The notes beneath the pieces were generated by a model. That model searched no databases, was not told where the DNA came from, and saw only the letters and a program-made list of their open reading frames with translations. Position numbers and translations under genes: made by a program. DNA of 64,000 nucleotides. Source: Ottelia alismoides. Its lineage: Eukaryota > Streptophyta > Magnoliopsida > Alismatales > Hydrocharitaceae. This document shows positions 53,136 through 62,871 of this stretch, piece by piece; position 1 is the stretch's first letter; every line of letters begins with the position of its first letter. The DNA lies in contig JAZKJV010000604.1 in the NCBI GenBank assembly GCA_037367405.1, forward strand, positions 434,001-498,000. The letters run 5' to 3'.

Positions 53136-53528
53136 CTACTGACGACCCGACCTCACTCGCTCTCCACGCAGCGTACTCAGACGTGCATACTTCAATGCGA
53201 TGGTGTAATGGAGGTCAGCTAAGTCAGCGTATAACGCTTCTTCCTCGTCCACAGGTTCTGAAAGCGGTGACGTCTCGCCATGGGATGAACTGGGGATCGG
53301 ACTGGCTTGCGGAGAATACGAGGTGAACTGTGACTCGAACTCCTCCACTGGTTCTGTTTCTGATGCGGTTGGTGCCCTGCTTGGGGTTGTGATTGGCGGT
53401 GGATGCGCTGGCGGTGGAACGTGAGATGGTACACGGCTGGAGGACCGACTCGGTGGAGCACGTGCTGCTAAGAAACGATTGTCGGGCAGACGCACCGACT
53501 TGCGAGCTGTGATACGTGTCTTGGCCAT
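53136..53528 (-). CDS. Second MULE ORF with a histone H3-tail-like N-terminus
   Basis: 130 aa, function unknown. Residues 2-11 are AKTRITARKS; the histone H3 tail is ARTKQTARKS, so seven of ten match and the Arg2/Lys4 pair is swapped conservatively. After this come a Pro/Ser-rich segment (about 20-60), an acidic stretch with SEPVDEEEALYAD (about 92-104) and a basic C-terminus with YARLSTLRGERVRSGRQ. The ATG lies three bases after a splice-acceptor-like CCGAACAG, the same arrangement as the first MULE gene (AATAG before GAAATGG), so the start is probably in a second exon. It lies downstream of the first gene, same strand, 200 bp apart. It may be an independent gene or a last exon of the first. 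Not recognised as a known family; it could also be chance similarity. Confidence 0.55.
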   Translation of the reverse strand: MAKTRITARKSVRLPDNRFLAARAPPSRSSSRVPSHVPPPAHPPPITTPSRAPTASETEPVEEFESQFTSYSPQASPIPSSSHGETSPLSEPVDEEEALYADLADLHYTIALKYARLSTLRGERVRSGRQ

Positions 53529-53727
53529 GTCCTGTTCGGATGTTAATTCATTTGAAAAAGTAATGTAGAAATCAATATTAATGCCATCAATATTAATTTA
53601 ATTAACAATAATTTGCAGCCATTTGCATAACAACATTAAAGAAATCAATGAAACCAAAACATCATATTTTATTACTTAAACAGGGATAACATAAGGGTCC
53701 AATTATAGGAACCATTTTTTGTATGTT

Positions 53728-55024
53728 CTATAATATGTGATAGTGGTCCCTTTGATGAAGATGCTTCCCCTTTCCCCCCATCCTTTGTTCTGTTGTCGCT
53801 GAGCTTGCCTCCCCCCTTCCCGATGTTGCCATCCTGCCCGCATCACCCCGACCCCTAGCAAGGCTTGCAACGGTTCTTCTCTCAGGTTCAGTCACGGTTG
53901 AGCGTCCCCTTCCGGTCGTAGATCTACCACCCCCTCTCTGACTTGATACATTTGAAGCACGAGGTGGCTCCTGTATTGTCACCGGTAACGATTCAGTGGA
54001 TACCCTGGGAAGATCTGTTGCTGATGGTTGTATACCCCAAGTGACTTCTTCAACACCATAACCCGGGAGCCCAACGAAAGAGGGATGGCTTTGACTTGGC
54101 CCCATGTGCCAGAAGAATTGATGTGCTTGAGAGGGCTAAGCTTCCTGTGTGGAAAGCAAGTCAAATGGTGGTAGTGCTGAACCCATCTGCTGCATCTGAG
54201 GCATGTAGGGCTGGGTGTAGGACTGTGTCGCCTGATACGACGGTCGAACTTCCTCTGCCCCGGAAGTGTATTGATCACCCCATTGTTGGGAGGCAAACGT
54301 CGTGGGCTCGGTGTATGAAGTGTAGATGGGGGGGACATCATGTATTCCCGGATCCACCAGCGACATATTGTGGATGGTGTAGTCCACATAACCAATCATT
54401 TGTTGCAATTCCGTGCTCCTTCGATGTTCCGTCATTAGTTCCCTCACACGAAACAAGGAGTTCACCTATAGAGGAGAAGTTAAAATTGTAAACTACGAAG
54501 AAATTATTTTTAAAATATTTTATATTAGGTACGAAATTACCAGTTGGTTCCACCTCGGCCCGTGTGGTTCATACGCTTGGCGGGGTGGTGGTATGGCCGT
54601 AGCAATCCAACGTCGCGTAATATGCCAATACCAAGTAAGGTAGTCGGACAAGACATCAGCAGGTGTCTTATCCAAATTCCTCTCTTCAACGACATCATTC
54701 AGTCGCTGTTGCCATTGAGCCAGACGGTCTTGGTGGTGTAGCCCCCAGTCATAGGGCTGATCGTCTCGTGCTCTAGCCCGTCTGTCCTCTGAGGGGAGTT
54801 GCGGCATTACATCAGGAATGTGTTGTCTCAACCACAGTTATCTCGAACAGGTCGGGTGTATATCCCGTAAGACCGTATATGTAAGCTAGCAAATCATTGT
54901 AGCTACATGATACAGGTACTCCGATCATATCACTCTCACCGCCTTCGTAACCGACCTCAGAGTCTATGTTGATTACTCTCCCGCCCCAGAACACATAAAG
55001 GGCAGCGACATCACCCATTTCCTA
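53728..55024 (-). pseudogene. MuDR-N / plant-mobile-domain-like MULE gene, degraded
   Basis: The minus-strand gene is in pieces. Exon 2 (55,024-54,541) begins GAA-ATGGGTGATGTC right after an AG acceptor and encodes a MuDR N-terminal-like domain (VFWGGRVI, YEGGESDMIGVPVSCSYNDLLAYIY). At about 54,845 the frame changes and a segment WLRQHIPDVMP...DYLTWYWHITRRWI follows, resembling the C-terminal part of plant mobile domain proteins. The GT donor is at 54,540-54,539 and the AG acceptor at about 54,467-54,466. The next exon (54,465 downward) starts VNSLFRVRELM and is open to an in-frame TAG at 54,136-54,138. The same frame then continues to 53,728 as a Ser/Gly/Arg-rich tail with RGRG words. The transposase core expected between the two domains is missing. 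An internal deletion plus a nonsense mutation have inactivated it. Domain names are by eye. Confidence 0.6.
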
Positions 55025-55089
55025 TTCACAACTAAAAGTTAATGCCATTTTTAACTACAAAAAATGAAGTTCTAATAAATTCTTTAATT

Positions 55090-55535
55090 GTAAAAAGTAG
55101 TTTAAGTTTAATTAGGAATCTTAATCTATATTATTATAATCATTATAATTAATAAATATTTAATTTTTTATTTAATAACACTATTTCATTTAATTATAAT
55201 CTATATTATTTAGGAATCTTAATCTATATTACTATAATCATTATAATTAATTAATATTAATTTTTTATTTAATAACACTACATCATTTAATTGAAATCTA
55301 TGGTATTTAGGAATCTTAATCTACATTATTATAATCATTATAATTAATTAATTTTTAATTTTTTATTTAATAACACTATTTCATTTAATTATAATCTATA
55401 TTAATTACGAATCTTAATCTATATTATTATAATCATTATAATTAATTAATATTTAATTTTTTATTTAATAACATTATTTCATTTAATTATAATTTAGATT
55501 ACTTAGGACTCTTAATCTATATTATTAAAATCATT
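55090..55535. repeat. Tandem repeat, ~98-bp period, in the MULE intron
   Basis: Units are marked by AGGAATCTTAATCTATATTA at about 55,114, 55,212, 55,309, 55,407 (changed) and 55,504 (changed). Each is followed by TTATAATCATTATAATTAA and ATTTTTTATTTAATAACA. More than four units. Confidence 0.9.
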
Positions 55536-56060
55536 AATTATTACTAATACACATTATATACATTATTTAATACTAATATGCATTATTTATTACAAACATA
55601 CATTATTTATTACTAATCTAAATTAGTTATTAAAAATAAACATTATTTAATATTTAATTTTATTATTACTAATACACATTATATACGTAATTTCTAACTA
55701 ATATACATTAATTATTACTAATATACATTACTTACTACTAATATAAATTACTTATTACTAACAAGCATTATTTAATTTCTAATTTTATTATTACTAATAC
55801 ACATTATATACATCATTTATTACTAATAAGGATTACTTATTACAAACATACATTACTTTATTACAAATCTAAATTAGTTATTACTAATAAACATTATTTA
55901 ATATTTAAATTTATTATTACTAATACGCATTATATTCATTCTTTATTACTAATATATTTTATTTATTTCTAATATACATTACTTAATTATTTCTAACAAA
56001 TATTACTTATTACTAAAAAACATTATATACATTATTTATTACTAACATTATTTATTGGTC
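55536..56060. repeat. Tandem repeat, ~120-bp higher-order period, in the MULE intron
   Basis: Short TTATTACTAATA(C/T)(A/G)CATTA units build a larger period marked by ATTACTAATACACATTATAT near 55,546, 55,670, 55,789 and (changed) 55,916. It immediately follows the 98-bp array. Very AT-rich and non-coding. Confidence 0.8.
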
Positions 56061-56589
56061 TAAACTTTAAAATCCAAATTTGGTACTATGTGCCTACATT
56101 TTTGAATCTAATGTATAGGCAAAATAAAGAACCTAGTGAATAAAAAAGCATTTTACTACTATAAGGCAAATGTTGAGTTTTTAGTCATATTGACTACAAT
56201 CTAATGCGTTTAGGAAACATTATAGCACTTGTTCAACCATCTAAGTGCAAGGTTTATGAAACATTATACGGCAAAGTGTAAATGTTAGGAAACATTATAA
56301 GGCAAACACTACACATATTAAGTATCTAAACTATGATAAACAAGTTTAACTACACAAAATGATGCATCTAATTAATAGAATACAATTCCTAAAATTAATT
56401 ATTTTTTTAACATAGAAATGAGTGAATAGACTAAACTATAAATTGACATTATTTAGAAAAAAATAAAAAACATACCTTGGGGTTGAAAGAGATCGGATGG
56501 AGAGAGTAGGAAGGAAAGATTGAAGGAGGAAGGAAACGGGAGAGGAGCTGTGTGAGGGAGAGGGGAGCCGCGACCGCATATTTATACTG

Positions 56590-56891
56590 CGGCCAGCGGC
56601 AAACCATTTGCCGCGGCACGGCAAATGAATTGCCGTGTATGGCGGGTCGCCGACCGGGTCTGGCGCACCCGTCCCGTCTTCAGCGCCGAAGACCGCGCCC
56701 TCGTAGACCATGCCACTGGGCACGGCAAACCGTTTGCCGCCCCATCCACGTAGACACGGCAAATGGTTTGCCGCACCACATAGGCGCGCGGCAAACCATT
56801 TACCGATATATCACCATATTGGGAATATTTTTGTATACGTACCCAGAATGGGAGATATATCTTTCTCTCTCTCCATTCTGGGAAATCTCTC
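56590..56891 (-). repeat. Right terminal inverted repeat of the MULE
   Basis: Inverse of 52,013-52,210. Palindromes are at 56,598-56,612, 56,620-56,634, 56,724-56,738, 56,758-56,772 and 56,790-56,804, variants of GGCAAACCATTTGCC. The inner part (56,598-56,700) extends beyond the left TIR and carries the two extra palindromes next to the TATA box. Confidence 0.88.
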
Positions 56892-56899
56892 TCGACACC
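56892..56899 (+). repeat. Target-site duplication of the MULE, right copy
   Basis: TCGACACC, identical to 52,005-52,012. Confidence 0.8.
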
Positions 56900-57110
56900 C
56901 CTGCTCTCCACGCCACCGTCTCCACATCTCTCAACGACACCGCCGCTACATCCGCCTCTCTACGCCACCGCCGCCGCATCCCCCGCCAGCGGCTACCACC
57001 GTCACATTCTCCTCGCAACACCGCCCACGAGAAGAGTAGCCAGAGATAGAAAGAGGGAAAGGAACAGCTGCACTCGACTCAAGCCTCTGTTAACAAACAA
57101 CAAGCTCATC
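56900..57110 (+). promoter_or_regulatory. 5' region of the L28 gene
   Basis: CT-rich sequence with repeated CGCCACCG words, then the probable 5' UTR up to the ATG at 57,111. The sequence left of the MULE (51,940-52,004) also has CGCCACCG-type words and probably continued into this region before the insertion. I see no clear TATA box between the MULE and the ATG. Confidence 0.45.
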
Positions 57111-57307
57111 ATGTCGTTTAGGGCGCAGGAGATGTACAAGAAGATAGTCCGGAAGGTCGGGGAGGAGTGGATGACCCCCGAGATGAAGACCGTCCTCAAG
57201 AGACGCCTTCCCAACAACAAGCTCGTCATGGGAAGGGCTCTTCGCGGCATCTTCGCCGGCAAACACATCCAGTTTGGCAACCAGGTCAGCGAGGACGGCG
57301 GCAACAA
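57111..57307 (+). CDS. Mitochondrial 50S ribosomal protein L28 (bL28m), exon 1, partial
   Basis: It encodes 65 codons plus two bases, starting MSFRAQEMYKKIVRKVGEEW. Matching features of the plant mitochondrial L28 family are the KxVMGRAxRGxFAGKHIQFGNQVSEDGGNK region (about residues 36-66), the conserved start of the bL28 fold that binds large-subunit rRNA in the mitochondrial ribosome. It ends at a good donor (AA/GTAAGT at 57,307/57,308) in phase 2, so Lys66 is split. The expected next exon (KxRRxWKPNVQ-type) was not found in the remaining 6.7 kb, so the gene either has a very long intron beyond the window or is an orphan exon. A Mutator-like element ends 219 bp upstream of the start codon. 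No clear targeting peptide is expected in this family's N-terminus. Confidence 0.85.
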
Positions 57308-58165
57308 GTAAGTCCCTCCTCCTCTGTCCACAACAACTTCGGTTTCTTTTCATACGTTCTCATAAAATGTATGTTCTTTATTTTCTTAGTAAGTGCATCT
57401 AGTATACCGTAGGTACATTCTGTTTTTCATAATTATATGGATTTGTACACTAATGGGTATCCGCAAAATGATGAGATAGACTCTATCTTTTCGACATGTC
57501 CATTATTAAACAAGAACGATGAAGGTGAAGCCTGACCTTGATAACTTCGCCATATATTTTTTATGTCCTTCCAACGTGGAATACAATCTGACCTTAAACA
57601 TAGCTAAAGTGGTATTTTGACTTGATGTAGTTGTATACCCAGTGCTACTAATAAGTAGCATATTGAAAGGGCGACTTTGGGCGACTTTTGGGATTTGAGA
57701 TATAGGAAGATGCGACCTATTCACATATGGGTAACCAAGTACAAATGGCATTGACACAGTCAAAATAGAGATGAGATACAGACATATTGTGCAAGCTTAG
57801 TTTTCTTAACAGCACTTCATCACGACTACTATTCATCGTACTTGCGATGATAAAATTTATTTATAGTCGAAACCACCCTAACATATTTGCCATCCATGAT
57901 GCAAACAGGCTGCAGTTTATGAAATAAACCTCTTAAAATAACAATGAATGAACGACATAGGAACTGGTGCCTGTAAATCAATGGTTATTAGGGATTCTGA
58001 AGCAATAAGAATGGTGAAAATGGCATTCGACTGTGGCCAACAGAAACTTAAAACCAATTTAAAGTCTAACTATGACTCTGGAGTCAACGAATATCAAAAA
58101 TGGTAAAAATGGATATGTAGACAAGGTTAACTTCCATTAGATTAAGGAATTTTTACAGTCATAAC
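57308..58165. other. Possible first intron of L28, left part
   Basis: AT-rich, no coding exon recognised. The ORF at 57,506-57,763 (minus) has no known domain. Confidence 0.4.
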
Positions 58166-58353
58166 CATGTACCCACTTATATGGTCTAGTGGTAGTGTGC
58201 CTACCACCCAAAAGATCAGGGTTCAAATCCCTCTCTTGTGGGGGTTGCGTTAGGTAGTTGACAACCGGCGTAAAAAATAATCGAATCTTTCAACATGGAT
58301 TTGAGTAAGAATCCATGTAGCTGACCCTACTTATAGTGGGAGAAGACTTTGCC
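58166..58353 (+). mobile_element. tRNA-derived SINE
   Basis: An RNA polymerase III A box TGGTCTAGTGG (near 58,180-58,190) and a B box GGTTCAAATCC (near 58,211-58,221) form a tRNA-like 5' head. A non-tRNA body follows, ending in TAGTGGGAGAAGACTTTG, like the 3' end of plant Au-type SINEs. No convincing target duplication was seen, so the ends are approximate. Confidence 0.7.
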
Positions 58354-59343
58354 ATTACACCGAAAATCGTGAAAAATAACTTCCATTTACACTTATAACT
58401 CGATGCAGTCGAAAAGTCGAAGGGAGAAAGAGGAGAGAGAAATTCGCGATGTGCCTCACGGGATGAGAGATGAGCAAGATGATAGGAGAAACCGTAGAAA
58501 TCGGGAGAAGGGAGATAAAGGCGGAGGCACTCTCCAAACCACAACTCAAATTGAATTCATAACATAACCTCCAATAGCCTTCTGTCTTGTTTTTATAGTG
58601 ATGAATGAATTACAAAAATAAATAGAAAAATAAAAACTGACCACTAAATAAACCCTAATTGACCCTGAAATGACTTCAACTACCGCCATCTACGGTAAAT
58701 GTTGAGATTACAATCAATCTCAATTTGTTTAATGTAAATAAAAATGCATGACTAAATTAATATAATCAATTAGGGACCAAAATCCATGATTTCATCATAA
58801 CCTTTCGTTATGTTAGCCCACTAACTCAATCACTCGTGTAAGCTAATCTAACCACACCATATCTTAACATTGATATTTATTTTATTTTTTACTTTTTAAC
58901 CTAACATTTTTACAACCTATCATTTTATTTCATCCTTCTTCCCTTCCTCCCTCGATCCCTGCTCCCTCTCTCGCTCCACCACCGCATTGGCTATCATCAC
59001 TACTCCCTCCTCCTCCCTTGCTCCACCGCCGTCGTTGGCTACCAATAGCCCCTCTGCTCCGCCAACCCACCACTATCGCAGGCTACCAACACAACCCCTT
59101 TCTTTACTGACCCCCCTCGACCCACCACCACTGTCGGCTATCAACACCACCCTCCCCCCCTCTTCGGATCCCTGCCCCCTCCCTCGACCCATCTCCCTCC
59201 AAGAGATTCATCGTCGTCGCGGTTGTTGTTTTTCTTTTGAAAGAAAAAAGGCCGCCACCGTATAGGTGTATGCCCAAAAACTTCACCATGTATCACCTTT
59301 AAAAGAGATTACATGCATGTTTTAGGCAAGATAAGAAAAAAAG
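58354..59343. other. Non-coding region with a CCT/CACC-rich low-complexity block
   Basis: 58,930-59,210 is rich in CTCC and CACCACC and contains about four imperfect units of a CCACC..GTNGGCTA(C/T)CAA type. ORFs through it exist on both strands, a composition effect. The rest is AT-rich with nothing recognised. Confidence 0.5.
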
Positions 59344-60000
59344 GAAAAATTACATCACCCAACTCTCAGTAAGCGTCTTAGCACGTGCTTCTACATTCTC
59401 ACTATACATTTTGTCTCCACGGAAAATCACACCATTCCTGGCAATCCAAATCGTCTAGAGCAGCGCCAAGCACCCAATACGATCCCTCTCTGAGCCCCTC
59501 TAGTCCTCACTAATGGACTTCCAGAAACCTACCATGTTGTCACACTGGACCACCTGATTCCTGAAGTTGGACCACACCTCCTTAGAGCCCCTGCACTGCA
59601 CCTGAAGAATAGATGATTTGCGTCTTCCACCTGTTTCAGATAATGCAAGCAAGATGGGTTGGTGTAAATGATGAATCGCGCTACCTAATCCCGAATCAAC
59701 AATATGCCCCTTCGACACAGCCACAAAAAGATCTTCACTCGTATTGGTACCTTCCAATTCCAAATCCTCATGCAGTCCACCGCATACCCTCCCAGATCAT
59801 ATACATGAGGCCCTCTCAAGGCCTTGTATGCTTTCCCAATCGAGAAGCTCATGTCCTTCCAACTCATGCAGTTTTTGCCCTCTGCGGGCCCTACCACCTT
59901 CTCAAGCACGTTGCGGCTGTTGTTGTTGCCTCCTCTACACTCTCCTCCTTTCCCTCGTCGCATCAATTGTCACCTTCTACCTACCTTCCATCCCACATCG
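59344..60000 (-). pseudogene. 3' end of an L1-type LINE (RT zinc-binding region), broken
   Basis: The minus strand shows SIGKAYKALRG (near 59,840) and IWNWKVPIRVKIFLWLCRRG (near 59,720), the reverse-transcriptase zinc-binding domain found at the C-terminus of plant L1-type LINE proteins. Then QVQCRGSKEVWSNF (near 59,580) and, near 59,440-59,400, an IWIARNGVIF-like segment typical of the very end. Frames change between pieces. The 5' portion, with endonuclease and RT core, is absent. It lies in the putative L28 intron. Confidence 0.75.
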
Positions 60001-62467
60001 GGAACAAGGGGATCCTGATGACCTACTTACCGAATCCGTCATCGCTCTCCTTTGGGAACTTCACCCGGCCCTCTGGTTCGTTGTCGGTGGCCCTTCAAGA
60101 ACTGCTCCTTCAGCTTCCATGTTCTTGACCAAGCAGGTTGGGGGGAGGTCGATGCCAACACGGGGAATATAATGGTTGTGGTGGAAAGTGGGTTCACACT
60201 ATCAACCTGAAAAAGCACTACTGTGATTTCTGAGTCAGATTTCTCGAACAACTAGCAACACAAAGGAGCTTCAGAAATTACATAAACGATAGATTTTGGA
60301 GAAGATTCTTGAAGGAAGGAGACTCCGAGATCTATACTACTAACTAAAGCTGGGTTTTTTGGGGTTCTTCGGACACGTGTCTCTCCCTTTACATTCTATT
60401 TTTTTCCTTTCTCAGCTACAACAGTAGCCCATTCTACAGGATTCTTCCAACTTCTTCGTAGCCTTCTTGACACGTGGGCCGTGTGATGAGAGTTTTACCC
60501 CACCGAAAGCTCAGGACAAGTTATCCTCCTGATGCCTATTTTTCCATCTTCCAGTTATGAAGAGGCCACGTTCCCTTCCACCTGCCTATAGTCCTGTCTC
60601 CTCCAGCCAAAAGGACACGTTTCCCTTCCATGCATGTGCCCATCTCTCCATCTCTCTTCAGCAGAGAGGACACCTTCCCCTTAAGCTTTTGTCCATCTTC
60701 CGCTGCTTAATCCTCCATGTTTCAACTTCTCTTTCTACACCCTATCCTACTGCAATCATCACACTCTCCTCATCAAGAGCTCGCCTACCTCCTCCGGGCG
60801 GTGCCTATAGCAACAACAAAACTAATGGGAAAAGGGACACATGATCGGAAACGACGATGACGACAAGGAGAGGAATGTTTATTTAGGTAGCAGATGTGGT
60901 GGGTATCTGTCACGATGTTGTCGTGCGATGCTGTTGGACCTCCTTCAACGTCATGTCCTCTTCCTCGGTGAGGGAACATTGGAACGTTCACAGATGACAA
61001 CTATATTTCTCAAGGCATACCGCCTCCCCAAACCAATTCAGTAGCTATTCGAGGAGATCTGTGACGTGGATCTCACACTACTTCTCCGCACCAACATCGT
61101 TGGCTTAGGTGAACCCCACTCACTAACTGCATCCTCCAACAACGAGGTCTGTTGCTCGGAAAAACAAGATACATTTCTATCTTTAAATTACATGATATAA
61201 GTTTGTTCTTCCACGCTTTTTAATCATATCGTGTTTTTTTGAATGAATTAAATTACTTAACATCATGGTATTAACATGCATGTGATGTATATACCAGATC
61301 AATTATGATGTATGTTGGTGGATGCCTGTGGATCTATTTTGTTATATGTTTAATGTTTGATCATAGAACTGACATGCTTCTACAACTATTTCATGGATTC
61401 GACGCATGATAGCTTCTGGTGGGAAATTAGATCACTATGGATAGGTTGTGATCTCAATATACTCCATTCTCTTATAGTAATAAATAAAGGTATAGTCCAA
61501 ATTCTAAAAAGGTGCAAGCAAGAATTCTAAGCAATCAAATACTTCTAAGTAGGAAGTTTCTTGCTAGAGGTTACTCCAACATTCATCTGTTATTACCTAT
61601 GAGGTATGTTCAAGCAATCATTCTCTACCCGCTATTTATCCTTTGTTATGCTTAAGTTCTTTCTCATGCTAAGTGCATGTTCTCTTTTATGTCGTCCCTT
61701 TTGCTCAACTCTGTTCATATATCCCTGCTGACTGACCATCTATATCATCACATATCTTCTTTTTCTATGTGCTATCATTTCAGAGGTATGATCTGCAATC
61801 CTGTGCATATTCTTCTCTTCTATGGCAGTTCTTCATGCAAGATCCGGAATCATGTGCATGGATGTGGATATGTTGGGCTTTCAAACTATATGGTTGAATG
61901 CGTACAACCAAGAAGTCGTTAATGGATTTGTTTGTTGATGCTTGATACAAATGGTTTTCTGAATGGATATGGTTCCATGAATACATGAATTGTATATTTA
62001 ATCATGTATATCTAATTCAAGGATATCATGCAAGGAATACTAAATCATTACGGGCACTAGTAATGATATTTTAGAGTATTGTACGAGTGATACAATATGA
62101 AGGGTATGCTTCAATAGCAAGTGAGGCATACAAAGAAGCCCTGCTTTCCTCATTAAAAAATAGGTTCAAAAACATGATTATACTTGCAAAAACTACAAAT
62201 CCTGAAATAATATAAGATTCAAGGTACAAGTTGTCTGTGCGAAGCTTCCTTGGGCATGGTCTATATAACCTATAGTCTGAAATGGTGTAGTTTGATTGTA
62301 TTAGATGTGGCACTATAATATATTGAATTAACATATGTTCTAATGACTAATACGTGTTATACGATTAAAACACATAATTATATTTAAATGTGGAAATAAA
62401 AAGGTGATTTCCAATCGATACTTTGGTTCATTACAACAATTAATAATTTACTTATTATTTCACCGCC
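60001..62467. other. Non-coding region right of the LINE
   Basis: No gene I can support. ORFs at 60,557, 60,841 and 61,677 (plus) and 60,039, 61,780 and 62,071 (minus) lack recognisable domains. A short open stretch near 61,000-61,140 (RLPKPIQ, then a stop, then LFEEICDVDLTLLL) reads like degraded coding sequence of unknown origin. Confidence 0.4.
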
Positions 62468-62480
62468 GCTCTGATACCAT
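62468..62480 (-). promoter_or_regulatory. Primer binding site of a copia-type element (initiator tRNA-Met type)
   Basis: The minus strand reads TGGTATCAGAGC, the common plant copia primer binding site complementary to initiator tRNA-Met, next to the LTR end ...CCACCAACA. Confidence 0.65.
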
Positions 62481-62871
62481 GTTGGTGGAAAAATAAGGGT
62501 TATTATTTCTGAGAACCCTAGGCTCTCTTATACAGAAGAGAGGCCTATGGGTAAATTACATAAGGTGGAAACATAGAAATAAAAATAAGGAAAAGATACA
62601 TATAGAATGTAGAAATACGAAAATATCTCTACAAGCTCGAGTAGGGATCTTTCGCTCAATTATACGGGTTTGCCCTTGGTGAATGGTTGGTTGTATCAGT
62701 CTGACTTGTGATGTGGTGGACAAAATGGACCAGATGTTCCTTTCTAAAAAAATGGTGCGGAGGCTCACGGGTGGTTGGCATGTTGTTTATCGAGGCTCTG
62801 TCCTCCTCAAGACGTGATTATTAAATACTTAGAACATGTGGTCACCGCTCGACAAATAAGATGCCAACAAC
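62481..62871 (-). mobile_element. Copia-type LTR
   Basis: On the minus strand the LTR starts TGTTGGCATC and ends TTTCCACCAACA (391 bp). It contains a TGTATAAGAGAGCC...AGGGTTCTCAGAAATAA block like the transcribed end of copia LTRs. No gag or pol is visible on the internal side (below 62,468), so it is a fragment or a solo-like remnant. The start is the less certain end. Confidence 0.6.

Larger units (their letters stand above)
55025..56550 (-). promoter_or_regulatory. MULE gene 5' UTR exon, intron and promoter
   Basis: A TATAAATA box lies on the minus strand at 56,579-56,586, at the inner end of the right TIR. A CT-rich 5' UTR follows (about 56,550-56,476), ending in a CAAG/GTATG donor at 56,476/56,475. 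The intron runs to the AG acceptor at 55,026-55,025, just before the GAAATGG start. Confidence 0.55.
52013..56891 (-). mobile_element. Mutator-like element (MULE) with long TIRs
   Basis: The 4,879-bp element starts and ends with GAGAGATTTCCCAGAATGGAGAGAGAGA in inverted orientation, and the inverted similarity continues for about 190 bp at each end. It is flanked by 8-bp duplications. Contents are on the minus strand: promoter and spliced 5' UTR, a MuDR-N plus plant-mobile-domain-like gene (broken), and a second small ORF. AT-rich tandem repeats fill the intron and the 3' part. A transposase catalytic domain is not visible, so this is an internally deleted, non-autonomous copy. Confidence 0.85.

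Noticed and set aside
56552..57049. 165-codon plus-strand ORF
   Set aside because: It runs across the MULE terminal repeat and into the L28 upstream region; the palindromes create the repeated peptide words.
58180..58250. A tRNA gene
   Set aside because: The A and B boxes are good, but the acceptor stem does not close and a SINE-type body and tail follow, so this is a tRNA-derived SINE.
58987..59265. Pro/Ser/Thr-rich 92-codon ORF
   Set aside because: Low-complexity CCT/CACC sequence with an equally open reverse strand; no domain.
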